Position numbers and translations under genes: made by a program. Below, piece by piece: positions 37,726 to 45,831 of a stretch of DNA of 64,000 nt. Positions within the stretch are counted from its first letter, which is position 1, and each line of letters begins with the position of its first letter. The stretch is from Bradyrhizobium sp. 164 (GTDB lineage: Bacteria; Pseudomonadota; Alphaproteobacteria; Rhizobiales; Xanthobacteraceae). The stretch is taken from assembly GCF_023073715.1 (NCBI RefSeq), contig NZ_JADPKA010000076.1:1-64000 (forward strand). Reading direction: 5' to 3'. Under the pieces are notes generated by a model, which saw only the letters and a list, made by a program, of their open reading frames with translations, searched no databases and was not told the origin of the DNA.

Positions 37726-37795
37726 AAGCATGATCGGGACCCGAAGGACCGCGTTAACGCAAAGTGTGAAGCGGTTTTCCGAGAAGATCATGCTG
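37726..37795. repeat. RIME-like palindromic element between rplO and secY
   Basis: GCATGATC (37728-37735) is repeated inverted as GATCATGC (37786-37793). The interior GGACCGCGTTAACGCAAAGT is nearly identical to that of the element at 55063-55136. I recognise this as an abundant intergenic palindrome of rhizobia, from memory. Confidence 0.75.
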
Positions 37796-37902
37796 AAAAC
37801 GACAATCTAGAGCGCGACGGTGAGGCATCCTGATCTCATCGCGCTTTAGAGTAGCCCGGCCGCGGGCATGACGGCGCAACAGGCGGCGGGAGAAAGTCCA
37901 AG

Positions 37903-39234
37903 ATGGTCTCTGCAGCGGAACAACTGGCAGCCAATCTCAATTTCGGCGCGTTCGCCAAGGCCGACGAACTGAAGAAGCGCATCTGGTTCACTCTGGGTGC
38001 GCTGCTCGTTTATCGGCTCGGCACCTACATCCCGCTGCCCGGCATCGATCCCAACATCTGGGAGCAGGTGTTCCGGTCCCAGGCGGGCGGCATCCTCGGC
38101 ATGTTCAACATGTTCGCCGGCGGTGGCATCCACCGCATGGCGATCTTCGCCCTGAACATCATGCCGTATATCTCGGCCTCGATCATCATCCAGCTCCTGA
38201 CCACCGTCTCACCGCAGCTTGAGGCGCTGAAGAAGGAAGGCGAGGCCGGCCGCAAGACGCTGAACCAGTACACCCGCTATCTCACCGTCATCCTGGCCGC
38301 GTTCCAGTCCTACGGCATCGCGGTGGGCCTCGAGGGCGCCGGCAACGTCGTCAGCGAGCCTGGCCTATTCTTCCGCCTGTCCACGGCGATCACACTGACC
38401 GGCGGCACCATGTTCCTGATGTGGCTCGGCGAGCAGATCACCTCGCGCGGCATCGGCAACGGCATCTCGCTGATCATTCTCGCCGGCATCGTCGCCGAGC
38501 TGCCCGCGGCGCTCGCCAATATGCTCGAGCTCGGCCGTCAGGGTGCGATGTCGACCGGTCTGATCCTGGTCGTCATCATCATGGCGGTCGCCGTGATCGC
38601 CTTCATCGTGTTCATGGAGCGCGCGCAGCGCCGCCTGCTGATCCAGTATCCGAAGCGTCAGGTCGGCAACAAGATGTTCGAGGGCCAGTCCTCACATCTG
38701 CCGCTCAAGCTCAACACCTCGGGCGTGATCCCGCCGATCTTCGCGTCCTCGCTGCTGCTGCTGCCGACCACGGTGGCGAACTTCAACGCCGGCAGCGGAC
38801 CGGAATGGTTCCAGTGGATCACCACCCAGCTCGGCCACGGCCGTCCGCTGTTCCTGATCATGTATCTGGCGCTGATCGTTTTCTTCGCCTTCTTCTACAC
38901 CGCGATCGTGTTCAACCCGACCGAGACCGCGGACAATCTGAAGAAGCACGGCGGCTTCATTCCGGGCATCCGTCCCGGCGAGCGCACCGCCGAATATATC
39001 GACTACGTGCTGTCACGCATCACCGTGCTCGGCGCGATTTATCTGGCGATCGTCTGCTTGATTCCGGAGATCCTGATCTCCTACGCCTCGGTGCCGTTCT
39101 ACTTCGGCGGCACCTCGCTGCTGATCGTCGTCAGCGTCACCATGGACACCGTGGCGCAGGTGCAGGGCTATCTGCTGGCGCATCAGTACGAAGGCCTGAT
39201 CCGCAAGTCGAAGCTGCGCGGCCGCCGCCGCTAA
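37903..39234 (+). CDS. secY: Preprotein translocase subunit SecY
   Basis: A 443-residue SecY with about ten membrane helices. The N-terminal region carries RIWFTLGALLVYRLGTYIPL-type sequence, the plug region GMFNMFAGGGIHRMAIFALN and the cytoplasmic loop RRLLIQYPKRQVGNK are present, and the C-terminus is basic (KSKLRGRRR). It forms the translocation channel with SecE (encoded at 4897). It is separated from rplO by 272 nt containing a repeat. Confidence 0.98.
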   Translation: MVSAAEQLAANLNFGAFAKADELKKRIWFTLGALLVYRLGTYIPLPGIDPNIWEQVFRSQAGGILGMFNMFAGGGIHRMAIFALNIMPYISASIIIQLLTTVSPQLEALKKEGEAGRKTLNQYTRYLTVILAAFQSYGIAVGLEGAGNVVSEPGLFFRLSTAITLTGGTMFLMWLGEQITSRGIGNGISLIILAGIVAELPAALANMLELGRQGAMSTGLILVVIIMAVAVIAFIVFMERAQRRLLIQYPKRQVGNKMFEGQSSHLPLKLNTSGVIPPIFASSLLLLPTTVANFNAGSGPEWFQWITTQLGHGRPLFLIMYLALIVFFAFFYTAIVFNPTETADNLKKHGGFIPGIRPGERTAEYIDYVLSRITVLGAIYLAIVCLIPEILISYASVPFYFGGTSLLIVVSVTMDTVAQVQGYLLAHQYEGLIRKSKLRGRRR

Positions 39235-39251
39235 GCGCAGCGTCCCCCGAA

Positions 39252-39271
39252 GGCGGCGCGATTGCGCCGCC
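39252..39271 (+). other. Hairpin after secY
   Basis: GGCGGCGC (39252-39259) pairs with GCGCCGCC (39264-39271) around GATT. No T-run follows, so it is not a standard terminator. It lies in the 273-bp secY-adk spacer, which otherwise shows nothing I recognise. Confidence 0.4.
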
Positions 39272-39507
39272 GATTCGCTCCGCCAGCAACACGCGGCGCC
39301 TGCACGGCAGCAGCAGCCATTCGGTCATATCGGCAGAGCTGTTCTCACAGCAGCACAATCACTGATTTCAAAGCCCTTCTTGGCGACAGCCCATCCGCTC
39401 CCCTATGATGTGGGTAGCGGTGCAGCGCCGATTATGGTTTGCACTGTCCTTGATCTTCAAACACAGGTGCGCGACGTATCGCTCACCAATCCGGGGGGCG
39501 TACGCCG

Positions 39508-40377
39508 ATGAGAATTATACTTCTGGGACCGCCGGGGTCGGGCAAGGGGACCCAGGCGCAGCTGCTGGTGCAGCGCTATGGCATCGTCCAGCTCTCGACC
39601 GGCGAGATGCTGCGCGCGGCCGTTGCGGCAGGAACGCCGGTCGGGCTGAAGGCCAAGGAGATCATGGCGAGTGGCGGCCTCGTGCCCGACGAGGTCGTGG
39701 TCGGAATCATCTCCGACCGCATCGACCAGCCGGATGCCAAGAACGGTTTCATCCTCGACGGTTTCCCACGCACCGTGCCGCAGGCCGAGGCGCTGGACGA
39801 GCTGCTCAAGCGCAAGCATCTCAAGCTCGATGCCGTGATCGAGCTGCGTGTCAACGAGAGCGCACTCCTGAACCGCGTCGAGACCCGCGTCGCCCAGATG
39901 CGCGAGCGCGGGGAGGAGGTCCGGGTCGACGACACCCCGGAGGTCCTGACCAAGCGCCTCGCCAGCTACCGCAGCCAGACGGAACCGCTGATTCACTACT
40001 ATTCCGAGCGGCGGAAGCTCTCGACCATCGACGGCATGATGGCCATCGACGAGGTCACCCGTGCCATCCACCGCCAGCTCCTGGCGCTCGGGGCGGTCGA
40101 GCCCAAGACCCACGGCAAGACGCATGCCCGCAGCGCGGCCAAGGCTGCGCCGGCCAAGAAGGCGAAGACAGCGAAGACAGCGGCCAAAAAGCCGGCAAAA
40201 ACGGCCAAAAAGGCGGCCAATTCCGCTAAAAAGGCCGCCAAGAAAGCCCTGAAGAGCGCCGGGAAGGCCACCCGGAAGACAGCAAAGAAGGCGACCAGGA
40301 AGACTGCCAAGAAGGCCGTCAAGAAGGGTGCCAAAAAGGCCGCAAAAAAGGTCACGAAAAAGCGAGCCAAACGCTAG
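39508..40377 (+). CDS. adk: Adenylate kinase with a histone H1-like Lys/Ala-rich tail
   Basis: A 289-residue protein. Residues 1 to about 198 form a short-LID adenylate kinase: P-loop GPPGSGKGT (7-15), the AMP-binding ADK signature FILDGFPRT (81-89), and a short lid between about 127 and 145. It interconverts ATP, AMP and ADP. Residues 200-289 are an extra tail made almost only of Lys, Ala, Thr and Arg with repeated KKAAKKA/RKTAKKA units, like bacterial histone H1-like proteins. The tail is in frame, with no stop or frameshift between the parts. It may bind nucleic acid or ribosomes; that is inference. The location between secY and rpsM is usual for alphaproteobacteria. Confidence 0.95.
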   Translation: MRIILLGPPGSGKGTQAQLLVQRYGIVQLSTGEMLRAAVAAGTPVGLKAKEIMASGGLVPDEVVVGIISDRIDQPDAKNGFILDGFPRTVPQAEALDELLKRKHLKLDAVIELRVNESALLNRVETRVAQMRERGEEVRVDDTPEVLTKRLASYRSQTEPLIHYYSERRKLSTIDGMMAIDEVTRAIHRQLLALGAVEPKTHGKTHARSAAKAAPAKKAKTAKTAAKKPAKTAKKAANSAKKAAKKALKSAGKATRKTAKKATRKTAKKAVKKGAKKAAKKVTKKRAKR

Positions 40378-40478
40378 CAGCGGTTGACGAGCGCCCCCGG
40401 AATCCCCTAATAAGCCCCGCATCCAAGTCGGATAGTTTCAGACGATGCCGGGCCCCAGGAAGACCGGGGGTGGGCGTC

Positions 40479-40498
40479 GTGTTCGCGTTTGTGAACAC
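40479..40498 (+). other. Hairpin in the adk-rpsM spacer
   Basis: GTGTTC (40479-40484) pairs with GAACAC (40493-40498) with an 8-nt loop, about 65 nt upstream of the rpsM start. Possible leader structure; no T-run. Confidence 0.3.
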
Positions 40499-40562
40499 CT
40501 GCCCGAGAACACAAGCACTTAAAGCCCGATCCTGACGAGGATCGGCGATAGGAGAGAAGGCC

Positions 40563-40931
40563 GTGGCCCGTATTGCCGGCGTGAACATTCCCACCAACAA
40601 GCGCGCGCTGATCGCGCTCCAGTATATCCATGGCATCGGCCCGAAGATCGCCAGTGAGATCCTGGAGAAGGTGAAGATCCCCGCGGATCGTCGCGTCAAT
40701 CAGCTCAGCGACGCCGAAGTGCTCCAGATCCGCGAAGTGATCGACCGCGACTATCTCGTCGAGGGCGATCTGCGTCGTGAGGTCGGTATCAACATCAAGC
40801 GTCTGATGGACCTCGGCTGCTATCGCGGCCTGCGTCATCGTCGCGGTCTGCCGGTGCGCGGTCAGCGCACTCATACCAACGCGCGCACGCGCAAGGGCCC
40901 GGCGAAGGCCATCGCCGGCAAGAAGAAGTAA
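40563..40931 (+). CDS. rpsM: Small ribosomal subunit protein uS13
   Basis: A 122-residue S13 starting at GTG 40563 (ARIAGVNIPTNKRALIALQY). An AGGAGAGAAGGCC stretch precedes it and supports the start. The helix-hairpin-helix region IHGIGPKIASEILEK and the C-terminal GLPVRGQRTHTNARTRKG are intact. It bridges the 30S head to the 50S. It is the first gene of the alpha set. Confidence 0.97.
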   Translation: MARIAGVNIPTNKRALIALQYIHGIGPKIASEILEKVKIPADRRVNQLSDAEVLQIREVIDRDYLVEGDLRREVGINIKRLMDLGCYRGLRHRRGLPVRGQRTHTNARTRKGPAKAIAGKKK

Positions 40932-41054
40932 GTTTTCGCAGCCAATCGCGGCGTGTGGTGAACGGGGGATGACCCGTTCGCCACGCGCCTTTCGTTCCAC
41001 AGGTGTAGCCGCTGGCATTACGGCGGCGTTTGAGATCGTCAGGAAAGGGACTCA

Positions 41055-41444
41055 ATGGGCAAGGAAGCCACCCGCGTTCGCCGTCGTGAGCGCAAGAACA
41101 TCGCCTCCGGCGTCGCGCATGTGAACTCGTCGTTCAACAACACGACCATCACCATCACGGATGCGCAGGGCAACACGATTGCCTGGTCTTCCGCCGGCAC
41201 GATGGGCTTCAAGGGCTCGCGCAAGTCGACCCCGTATGCCGCGCAGGTTGCAGCCGAGGACGTGTCCAAGAAGGCGCAGGAGCACGGTATGCGCACGCTG
41301 GAAGTCGAAGTGGCCGGTCCCGGTTCGGGCCGCGAATCGGCGCTCCGCGCGCTCCAGGCCGCGGGCTTCACCGTCACCTCGATCCGCGACGTGACCACGA
41401 TCCCGCACAACGGTTGCCGTCCCCGGAAGCGTCGGCGCGTTTAA
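41055..41444 (+). CDS. rpsK: Small ribosomal subunit protein uS11
   Basis: A 129-residue S11 (HVNSSFNNTTITITDAQGNT, and the C-terminal NGCRPRKRRRV). It is a 30S platform protein. It lies 123 nt after rpsM. The spacer to rpoA contains terminator-like hairpins. Confidence 0.98.
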   Translation: MGKEATRVRRRERKNIASGVAHVNSSFNNTTITITDAQGNTIAWSSAGTMGFKGSRKSTPYAAQVAAEDVSKKAQEHGMRTLEVEVAGPGSGRESALRALQAAGFTVTSIRDVTTIPHNGCRPRKRRRV

Positions 41445-41453
41445 TACGAAATT

Positions 41454-41485
41454 GCGAGCGCGTCGGCGCTCGCGATGTTTTTTTT
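41454..41485 (+). terminator. Terminator/attenuator-like hairpin between rpsK and rpoA
   Basis: GCGAGCG (41454-41460) pairs with GCGCTCGC-type sequence (41467-41473) around a six-base loop. GATG and then eight T residues (41478-41485) follow. A second hairpin (41491-41497 with 41505-41511, then CTTT) comes next. Being inside the alpha operon, it would give partial termination rather than a full stop. Confidence 0.6.
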
Positions 41486-41557
41486 GCGAAGCCGCGGGAA
41501 TCATCCGCGGCCTTTCTCCAACGCCAGTATTTGAGTTTTTCAAATTGACTGGCCTGT

Positions 41558-42589
41558 ATGGGTGAAACAGTGACGATCCAGAAAAATTGGCAAGAACTGA
41601 TTCGACCGAACAAGCTCCAGGTTACGCCTGGCAGCGACTCGAACCGTTTCGCGACCATCGTCGCCGAGCCGCTCGAGCGCGGCTTCGGCCAGACCCTCGG
41701 CAACGCGCTGCGGCGCATCCTGCTCTCCTCGCTCCAGGGCGCGGCGGTGCAGTCGGTGCACATCGACGGCGTGCTGCACGAGTTCTCCTCGATCGCTGGC
41801 GTCCGTGAGGACGTCACCGACATCGTGCTCAACATCAAGGACATCTCGATCAAGATGCAGGGCGAGGGCCCCAAGCGCATGGTCGTGAAGAAGCAGGGCC
41901 CGGGCGTCGTCACCGCTGGCGATATCCAGACCGTCGGCGACGTCACCGTGCTCAACCCGGACCTCCAGATCTGCACCCTCGACGAGGGTGCGGAGATCCG
42001 CATGGAGTTCACGGTCTCGACCGGCAAGGGTTACGTGCCCGCCGAGCGCAACCGTCCCGAGGACGCGCCGATCGGCCTGATCCCGGTCGACAGCCTGTAC
42101 TCGCCGGTCCGCAAGGTCTCCTACAAGGTCGAGAACACCCGCGAGGGTCAGATCCTCGACTACGACAAGCTGACCATGACGATCGAGACCAACGGTGCGA
42201 TCTCGCCGGATGATTCCGTGGCCTACGCCGCGCGCATCCTCCAGGATCAGCTCAACGTGTTCGTCAATTTCGAAGAGCCGCGCAAGGAAGTTGCCCAGGA
42301 GATCATCCCGGACCTCGCCTTCAACCCGGCTTTCCTCAAGAAGGTGGACGAGCTCGAGCTCTCGGTGCGTTCGGCCAACTGCTTGAAGAACGACAACATC
42401 GTCTACATCGGCGATCTCGTGCAGAAGAGCGAAGCGGAAATGCTCCGCACCCCGAACTTCGGCCGCAAGTCGCTGAACGAGATCAAGGAAGTGCTGGCCC
42501 AGATGGGGCTGCACCTCGGCATGGAAGTGCCGGGCTGGCCGCCGGAGAACATCGACGAGCTCGCCAAGCGCTTCGAGGATCACTACTGA
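41558..42589 (+). CDS. rpoA: DNA-directed RNA polymerase subunit alpha
   Basis: A 343-residue alpha subunit. The N-terminal dimerisation domain includes EPLERGFGQTLGNALRRILL. A linker leads to the C-terminal domain (about 255-343) with RSANCLKNDNIVYIGDLVQK and GRKSLNEIKEVLAQMGL, which contacts UP elements and activators. It scaffolds assembly of beta and beta-prime, encoded at 9982-18425. Confidence 0.99.
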   Translation: MGETVTIQKNWQELIRPNKLQVTPGSDSNRFATIVAEPLERGFGQTLGNALRRILLSSLQGAAVQSVHIDGVLHEFSSIAGVREDVTDIVLNIKDISIKMQGEGPKRMVVKKQGPGVVTAGDIQTVGDVTVLNPDLQICTLDEGAEIRMEFTVSTGKGYVPAERNRPEDAPIGLIPVDSLYSPVRKVSYKVENTREGQILDYDKLTMTIETNGAISPDDSVAYAARILQDQLNVFVNFEEPRKEVAQEIIPDLAFNPAFLKKVDELELSVRSANCLKNDNIVYIGDLVQKSEAEMLRTPNFGRKSLNEIKEVLAQMGLHLGMEVPGWPPENIDELAKRFEDHY

Positions 42590-42603
42590 TCGACTTCACC
42601 GTC

Positions 42604-42631
42604 GTGGCCGGAGACATCCGGCCACGATTTT
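42604..42631 (+). other. Hairpin after rpoA
   Basis: GTGGCCGGA pairs with TCCGGCCAC (42604-42625), then GATTTTC. A weak terminator or attenuator in the 121-bp rpoA-rplQ spacer. Confidence 0.45.
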
Positions 42632-42710
42632 CATGGGCGAACGCAGGAAGCCCACCTGAGCAACTTGTCCGACGAACCGTCGCGGCAGTTCATACGTAAG
42701 GAATAAACAC

Positions 42711-43127
42711 ATGCGTCACGGCAAGGTTCATCGGAAGCTCAACCGCACGGCCGAGCATCGCAAGGCGATGTTCGCTAACATGGCGGCTGCGCTGATCAAG
42801 CACGAGCAGATCGTCACCACGCTGCCCAAGGCCAAGGAGCTCCGCCCGATCGTCGAGAAGCTCGTCACCCTCGGCAAGAAGGGCGGCCTGTCGCTGCGCC
42901 GCCAGGCGATCGCGGAGCTGCGCGACCTCGACATGGTCAAGAAGCTCTTCGATACGCTCGCGACCCGCTACAAGGACCGCCAGGGCGGCTACACCCGCAT
43001 CATCAAGGCCGGCTTCCGCTACGGCGACAACGCCCCGATGGCCGTAATCGAGTTCGTCGATCGCGACGTCGATGCCAAGGGCCAGGATTCTGGTCCGGTG
43101 CAGGAAAAGGAAGCCGAGGCGGCGTAA
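42711..43127 (+). CDS. rplQ: Large ribosomal subunit protein bL17
   Basis: A 138-residue L17 (MRHGKVHRKLNRTAEHRKAM, LKRKEL-type core replaced by TTLPKAKELRPIVEKL). The acidic C-terminal tail is family-typical. It lies near the tunnel exit. It is the last gene of the ribosomal block and is followed by a clear terminator. Confidence 0.98.
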   Translation: MRHGKVHRKLNRTAEHRKAMFANMAAALIKHEQIVTTLPKAKELRPIVEKLVTLGKKGGLSLRRQAIAELRDLDMVKKLFDTLATRYKDRQGGYTRIIKAGFRYGDNAPMAVIEFVDRDVDAKGQDSGPVQEKEAEAA

Positions 43128-43551
43128 GCCTTTCGGCAGTACGAAATTTGAAAGCGGCGCCCTCGGGCGCCGCTTTTTTTCCGTGCCGTGCTTCGAGCGC
43201 CGGAAGGGTGGAGCTTCGCTTTTTTGGAGCAGCGGGAATCCGAAGGAGCTCGATCAAAGCCATCGGAGGATCAGCAGCAAGCCCTACGATAGCCGCGGAA
43301 CGTGGCTTGTGCATGTGGATGTCTCTTCCGAAGTTTGGAAGACGCCCGACCCGGATCTGCAGAATTCGGCGACCGTGCGTTTCGCACCGAACGCTGCAGA
43401 AAGCTTCGCGAGCACTCTGAATGATGGCACGCTTTCGCTTTGCGCGCCCTAAGATTCCCGTGTTGTGGCCGTTGGTACTCACGCGTCGGTGAGCGGTGAT
43501 TGCGATGGCACGTGGGGCACATATCTCCACCAACCTCAATGGAGATAACGC
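43128..43551 (+). other. Gene-free spacer after rplQ
   Basis: Apart from the terminator at 43152-43180, I see nothing I can support in these 424 bp. Short open frames have no similarity that I recognise. Confidence 0.5.
43152..43180 (+). terminator. Intrinsic terminator after rplQ
   Basis: A perfect 11-bp stem (AAGCGGCGCCC with GGGCGCCGCTT, 43152-43162 and 43165-43175) with a TC loop, then T residues to 43180. It ends the ribosomal supercluster. Confidence 0.92.
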
Positions 43552-44340
43552 ATGAACATCGACCTTTCGGGAAAAACCGCGCTGGTGACCGGCTCCACTG
43601 CCGGCATCGGCCGCGCCATCGCCAAGGGCCTTGCCGCTTCGGGCGCCAGCGTCGTGATCAACGGCCGCGGCCGGAACAAGGTCGATGCCGCCGTCCGCAA
43701 GCTGGAAGAGACCGGCGCCAAGATCCGTGGCATCGCCGCCGACGTCTCAACGGCGGCAGGCTGCGAGGCGCTCGTGGCGGCGCTTCCCGAGATCGACATC
43801 CTCATCAACAATGCCGGCATCTTCGAGCCGAAGGAGTTTTTCGAGATTCCCGACGAGGACTGGAGTCGCTTCTTCGAAGTCAACGTGATGAGCGGCGTCC
43901 GTCTGTCGCGGGCGTATATGAAAGGCATGTTGAAGCGCAATTGGGGCCGCATCGTCTTCATCTCCTCGGAGTCCGGACTCAACATTCCCGTCGAGATGAT
44001 TCACTACGGCATGAGTAAGACGGCCCAGCTCTCGGTCGCGCGGGGCCTCGCGCAGCTCACTCGCGGCACCGGCGTCACAGTTAATTCCGTGCTGCCCGGC
44101 CCGACCATGTCCGAGGGCGTCGAGACCTTCGTTAAGGATCTCGCTGGGCAGAACGGACAGTCGGTGGAAGAGGCCGCCGCCAATTTTGTCAGGCAGCATC
44201 GCCCGAGTTCGCTGCTGCAACGCTTCGCCAGCGTCGACGAGATCGCCAACATGGTGGTCTATGTCGCGTCCAAGGAAGCATCCGCGACCAACGGTGCGGC
44301 GTTGCGGGCGGAAGGCGGCATCGTCAACACCATTGCGTGA
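43552..44340 (+). CDS. SDR family oxidoreductase
   Basis: A 262-residue classical SDR: TGSTAGIG (residues 13-20), NNAG (86-89), Ser in FISSESG (about 138-139), Tyr152 and Lys156 (YGMSK). The TMSEGVETFVKDLAGQ segment in the C-terminal half is typical of a subgroup often annotated as 3-oxoacyl-ACP reductase-like. Substrate unknown. A GGAGATAACGC site precedes the ATG. The DUF1330 gene starts 7 nt after the stop, so they form an operon. Confidence 0.9.
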   Translation: MNIDLSGKTALVTGSTAGIGRAIAKGLAASGASVVINGRGRNKVDAAVRKLEETGAKIRGIAADVSTAAGCEALVAALPEIDILINNAGIFEPKEFFEIPDEDWSRFFEVNVMSGVRLSRAYMKGMLKRNWGRIVFISSESGLNIPVEMIHYGMSKTAQLSVARGLAQLTRGTGVTVNSVLPGPTMSEGVETFVKDLAGQNGQSVEEAAANFVRQHRPSSLLQRFASVDEIANMVVYVASKEASATNGAALRAEGGIVNTIA

Positions 44341-44347
44341 GGCCGGC

Positions 44348-44644
44348 ATGACAGCCTATGTGATTTCCGAAGTCGAGATGCGCGATCCCGATGAATTTGA
44401 AGCCTATCGTACGCTGGCCGCGAAGACGATTGCGCAATACGGCGGGCGTTATCTGGTCCGCGGCGGCAAGGCTGAACTGGCCGAAGGTAATCTTCCACCG
44501 AAGGCTATCGTCATCGTCGAATTTCCGTCGATGGCGAGGCTGAAGGAATGGTACGCTTCAACGGAATATGCCGAAGCGCTAAGAGTGCGGCAGACGGCGC
44601 TGGAGCGGCGGCTGATGTTCGTCGAAGGCGTGGCGGAAACGTAG
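44348..44644 (+). CDS. DUF1330 domain protein
   Basis: A 98-residue protein of the DUF1330 family, a small dimeric alpha/beta-barrel (ferredoxin-like) fold: TAYVISEVEMRDPDEFEAYR at the start, then IVEFPSMARLKEWYASTEYA. Function in the family is unknown. The start is the ATG at 44348, 7 nt after the SDR stop, so it is co-transcribed with it. Its TAG stop lies inside the left arm of a 13-bp inverted repeat (44641-44676). Confidence 0.85.
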   Translation: MTAYVISEVEMRDPDEFEAYRTLAAKTIAQYGGRYLVRGGKAELAEGNLPPKAIVIVEFPSMARLKEWYASTEYAEALRVRQTALERRLMFVEGVAET

Positions 44645-44676
44645 GGTGGGTTACGCCTTCGGCTAACCCACCCTAC
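44641..44676. repeat. 13-bp inverted repeat (GTAGGGTGGG family)
   Basis: GTAGGGTGGGTTA (44641-44653) and TAACCCACCCTAC (44664-44676) are exact reverse complements with a 10-nt loop. The same GTAGGGTGGG core ends the repeat at 56791-56879. It lies between convergent genes and could terminate both. Confidence 0.75.
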
Positions 44677-44694
44677 GCACCGACGCCGGAGCCG

Positions 44695-45708
44695 CTACCA
44701 CCCCTCCAGCACGATCTTGCCGCGTGACTTGCCGCTTTCGAGCAGCGCGTGCGCGCGCTTGAGGTTGGCCGCATTGATGGTGCCGAAGGTCTGGTCGAGC
44801 GTGGTGCGCAACACGCCCTTGTCGATGAGGTCGGCGACGTCATTGAGCAGATGATGCTGCGCGATCATGTCGGGGGTCTGGAACGAGGAACGCGTGAACA
44901 TCGACTCCCAGTGCACCGAGATCGCCTTGCCCTTGAATGTGCTCATGGCGAATTCCTGCGGATCGTCGATCAGGCCGAACTTGCCCTGCGGTGCCATGAA
45001 CTCAGCGATCGCCTTGTAGTGCTGGTCAGTGAAGGTGAGGCTTGCGACCAACGCGACCGGCGGCAGCCTCAAGCTCTCGATCTGCTCCTTCATCGGCTTG
45101 CCGTGGTCGATCACCGCATGGGCGCCGAGATCGAGGCACCATTTTTGCGACTCCGGCCGCGTCGCGGTCGCGAGCACCGTGAGGCCAGTGAGGCGGCGGG
45201 CGAGCTGGATCAGAATCGAGCCGACGCCACCGGCGCCACCAGTGATCAGCAGTGTGCGCGGATCGACGCTCTTGCCGGGTACTGCGCCGAGACGGTCGAA
45301 CAGAAGCTCCCATGCGGTGATGGAGGTGAGGGGAAGGGCGGCCGCTTGCGCGAACGACAGGCTCTTCGGCTTGTTGCCGACGATGCGCTCCTCAACCAGG
45401 TGGTATTCCGAGTTGGTGCCCTGACGCAGAATAGAACCAGCGTAAAACACTTCATCACCTGGCTTGAACAGCGTGACGTCGGGACCGATGGCATCGACGA
45501 CGCCCGCCGCGTCATAGCCGAGGATCTTGATCTCGCCCTCGGACGGGGTGGCGCGCTTGCGCACCTTGTAGTCGACCGGGTTGGCCGAAATCGCCTTCAC
45601 GGCGACGCGGATGTCGCGCCCTCCGGGCTCGGGTTTTGCGGTCTCGAAATCAATGAGTGAATCCGCGTCCTCGATCGGAAGCGATTTCTTGTAGCCGACG
45701 GCCTTCAT
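44695..45708 (-). CDS. Zinc-independent alcohol dehydrogenase/quinone oxidoreductase (MDR family)
   Basis: A 337-residue medium-chain dehydrogenase/reductase. The N-terminal GroES-like domain (VAVKAISANPVDYKVRKRAT) and the NADPH-binding motif ITGGAGGVGSILIQLA are present; the structural-zinc cysteines and catalytic zinc ligands are absent, as in quinone oxidoreductases. It likely reduces quinones or reactive enones with NADPH in the cytoplasm. It is divergent from an HxlR-type regulator gene at 45832 with a shared 123-bp promoter region, an arrangement in which DUF24/HxlR regulators control quinone-reductase genes in response to electrophiles. Confidence 0.88.
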   Translation of the reverse strand: MKAVGYKKSLPIEDADSLIDFETAKPEPGGRDIRVAVKAISANPVDYKVRKRATPSEGEIKILGYDAAGVVDAIGPDVTLFKPGDEVFYAGSILRQGTNSEYHLVEERIVGNKPKSLSFAQAAALPLTSITAWELLFDRLGAVPGKSVDPRTLLITGGAGGVGSILIQLARRLTGLTVLATATRPESQKWCLDLGAHAVIDHGKPMKEQIESLRLPPVALVASLTFTDQHYKAIAEFMAPQGKFGLIDDPQEFAMSTFKGKAISVHWESMFTRSSFQTPDMIAQHHLLNDVADLIDKGVLRTTLDQTFGTINAANLKRAHALLESGKSRGKIVLEGW

Positions 45709-45796
45709 GGCTTGTCTCCATCAGATGGCTTCTGTTCGCCCGCCGCCCTAACTGTCGCTCTGGCCCCGATTTGGCAAGTACTGTAAATTTGGGGAT

Positions 45797-45818
45797 ATAG
45801 TCCCTGTTTGGATACTAT
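45797..45818. promoter_or_regulatory. Candidate operator for the HxlR-type regulator
   Basis: ATAGT (45797-45801) and ACTAT (45814-45818) are perfect inverted half-sites 12 nt apart, 13 bp upstream of the regulator start and within the divergent promoter region. HxlR-family proteins bind short AT-containing palindromes of this kind, so autoregulation and control of the neighbouring oxidoreductase are plausible. Confidence 0.45.
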
Positions 45819-45831
45819 CGGGAAAACACGC

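Noticed and set aside
43072..43452. Open frame downstream of rplQ
   Set aside because: It starts inside rplQ in another frame and runs through the terminator; no protein-like features.
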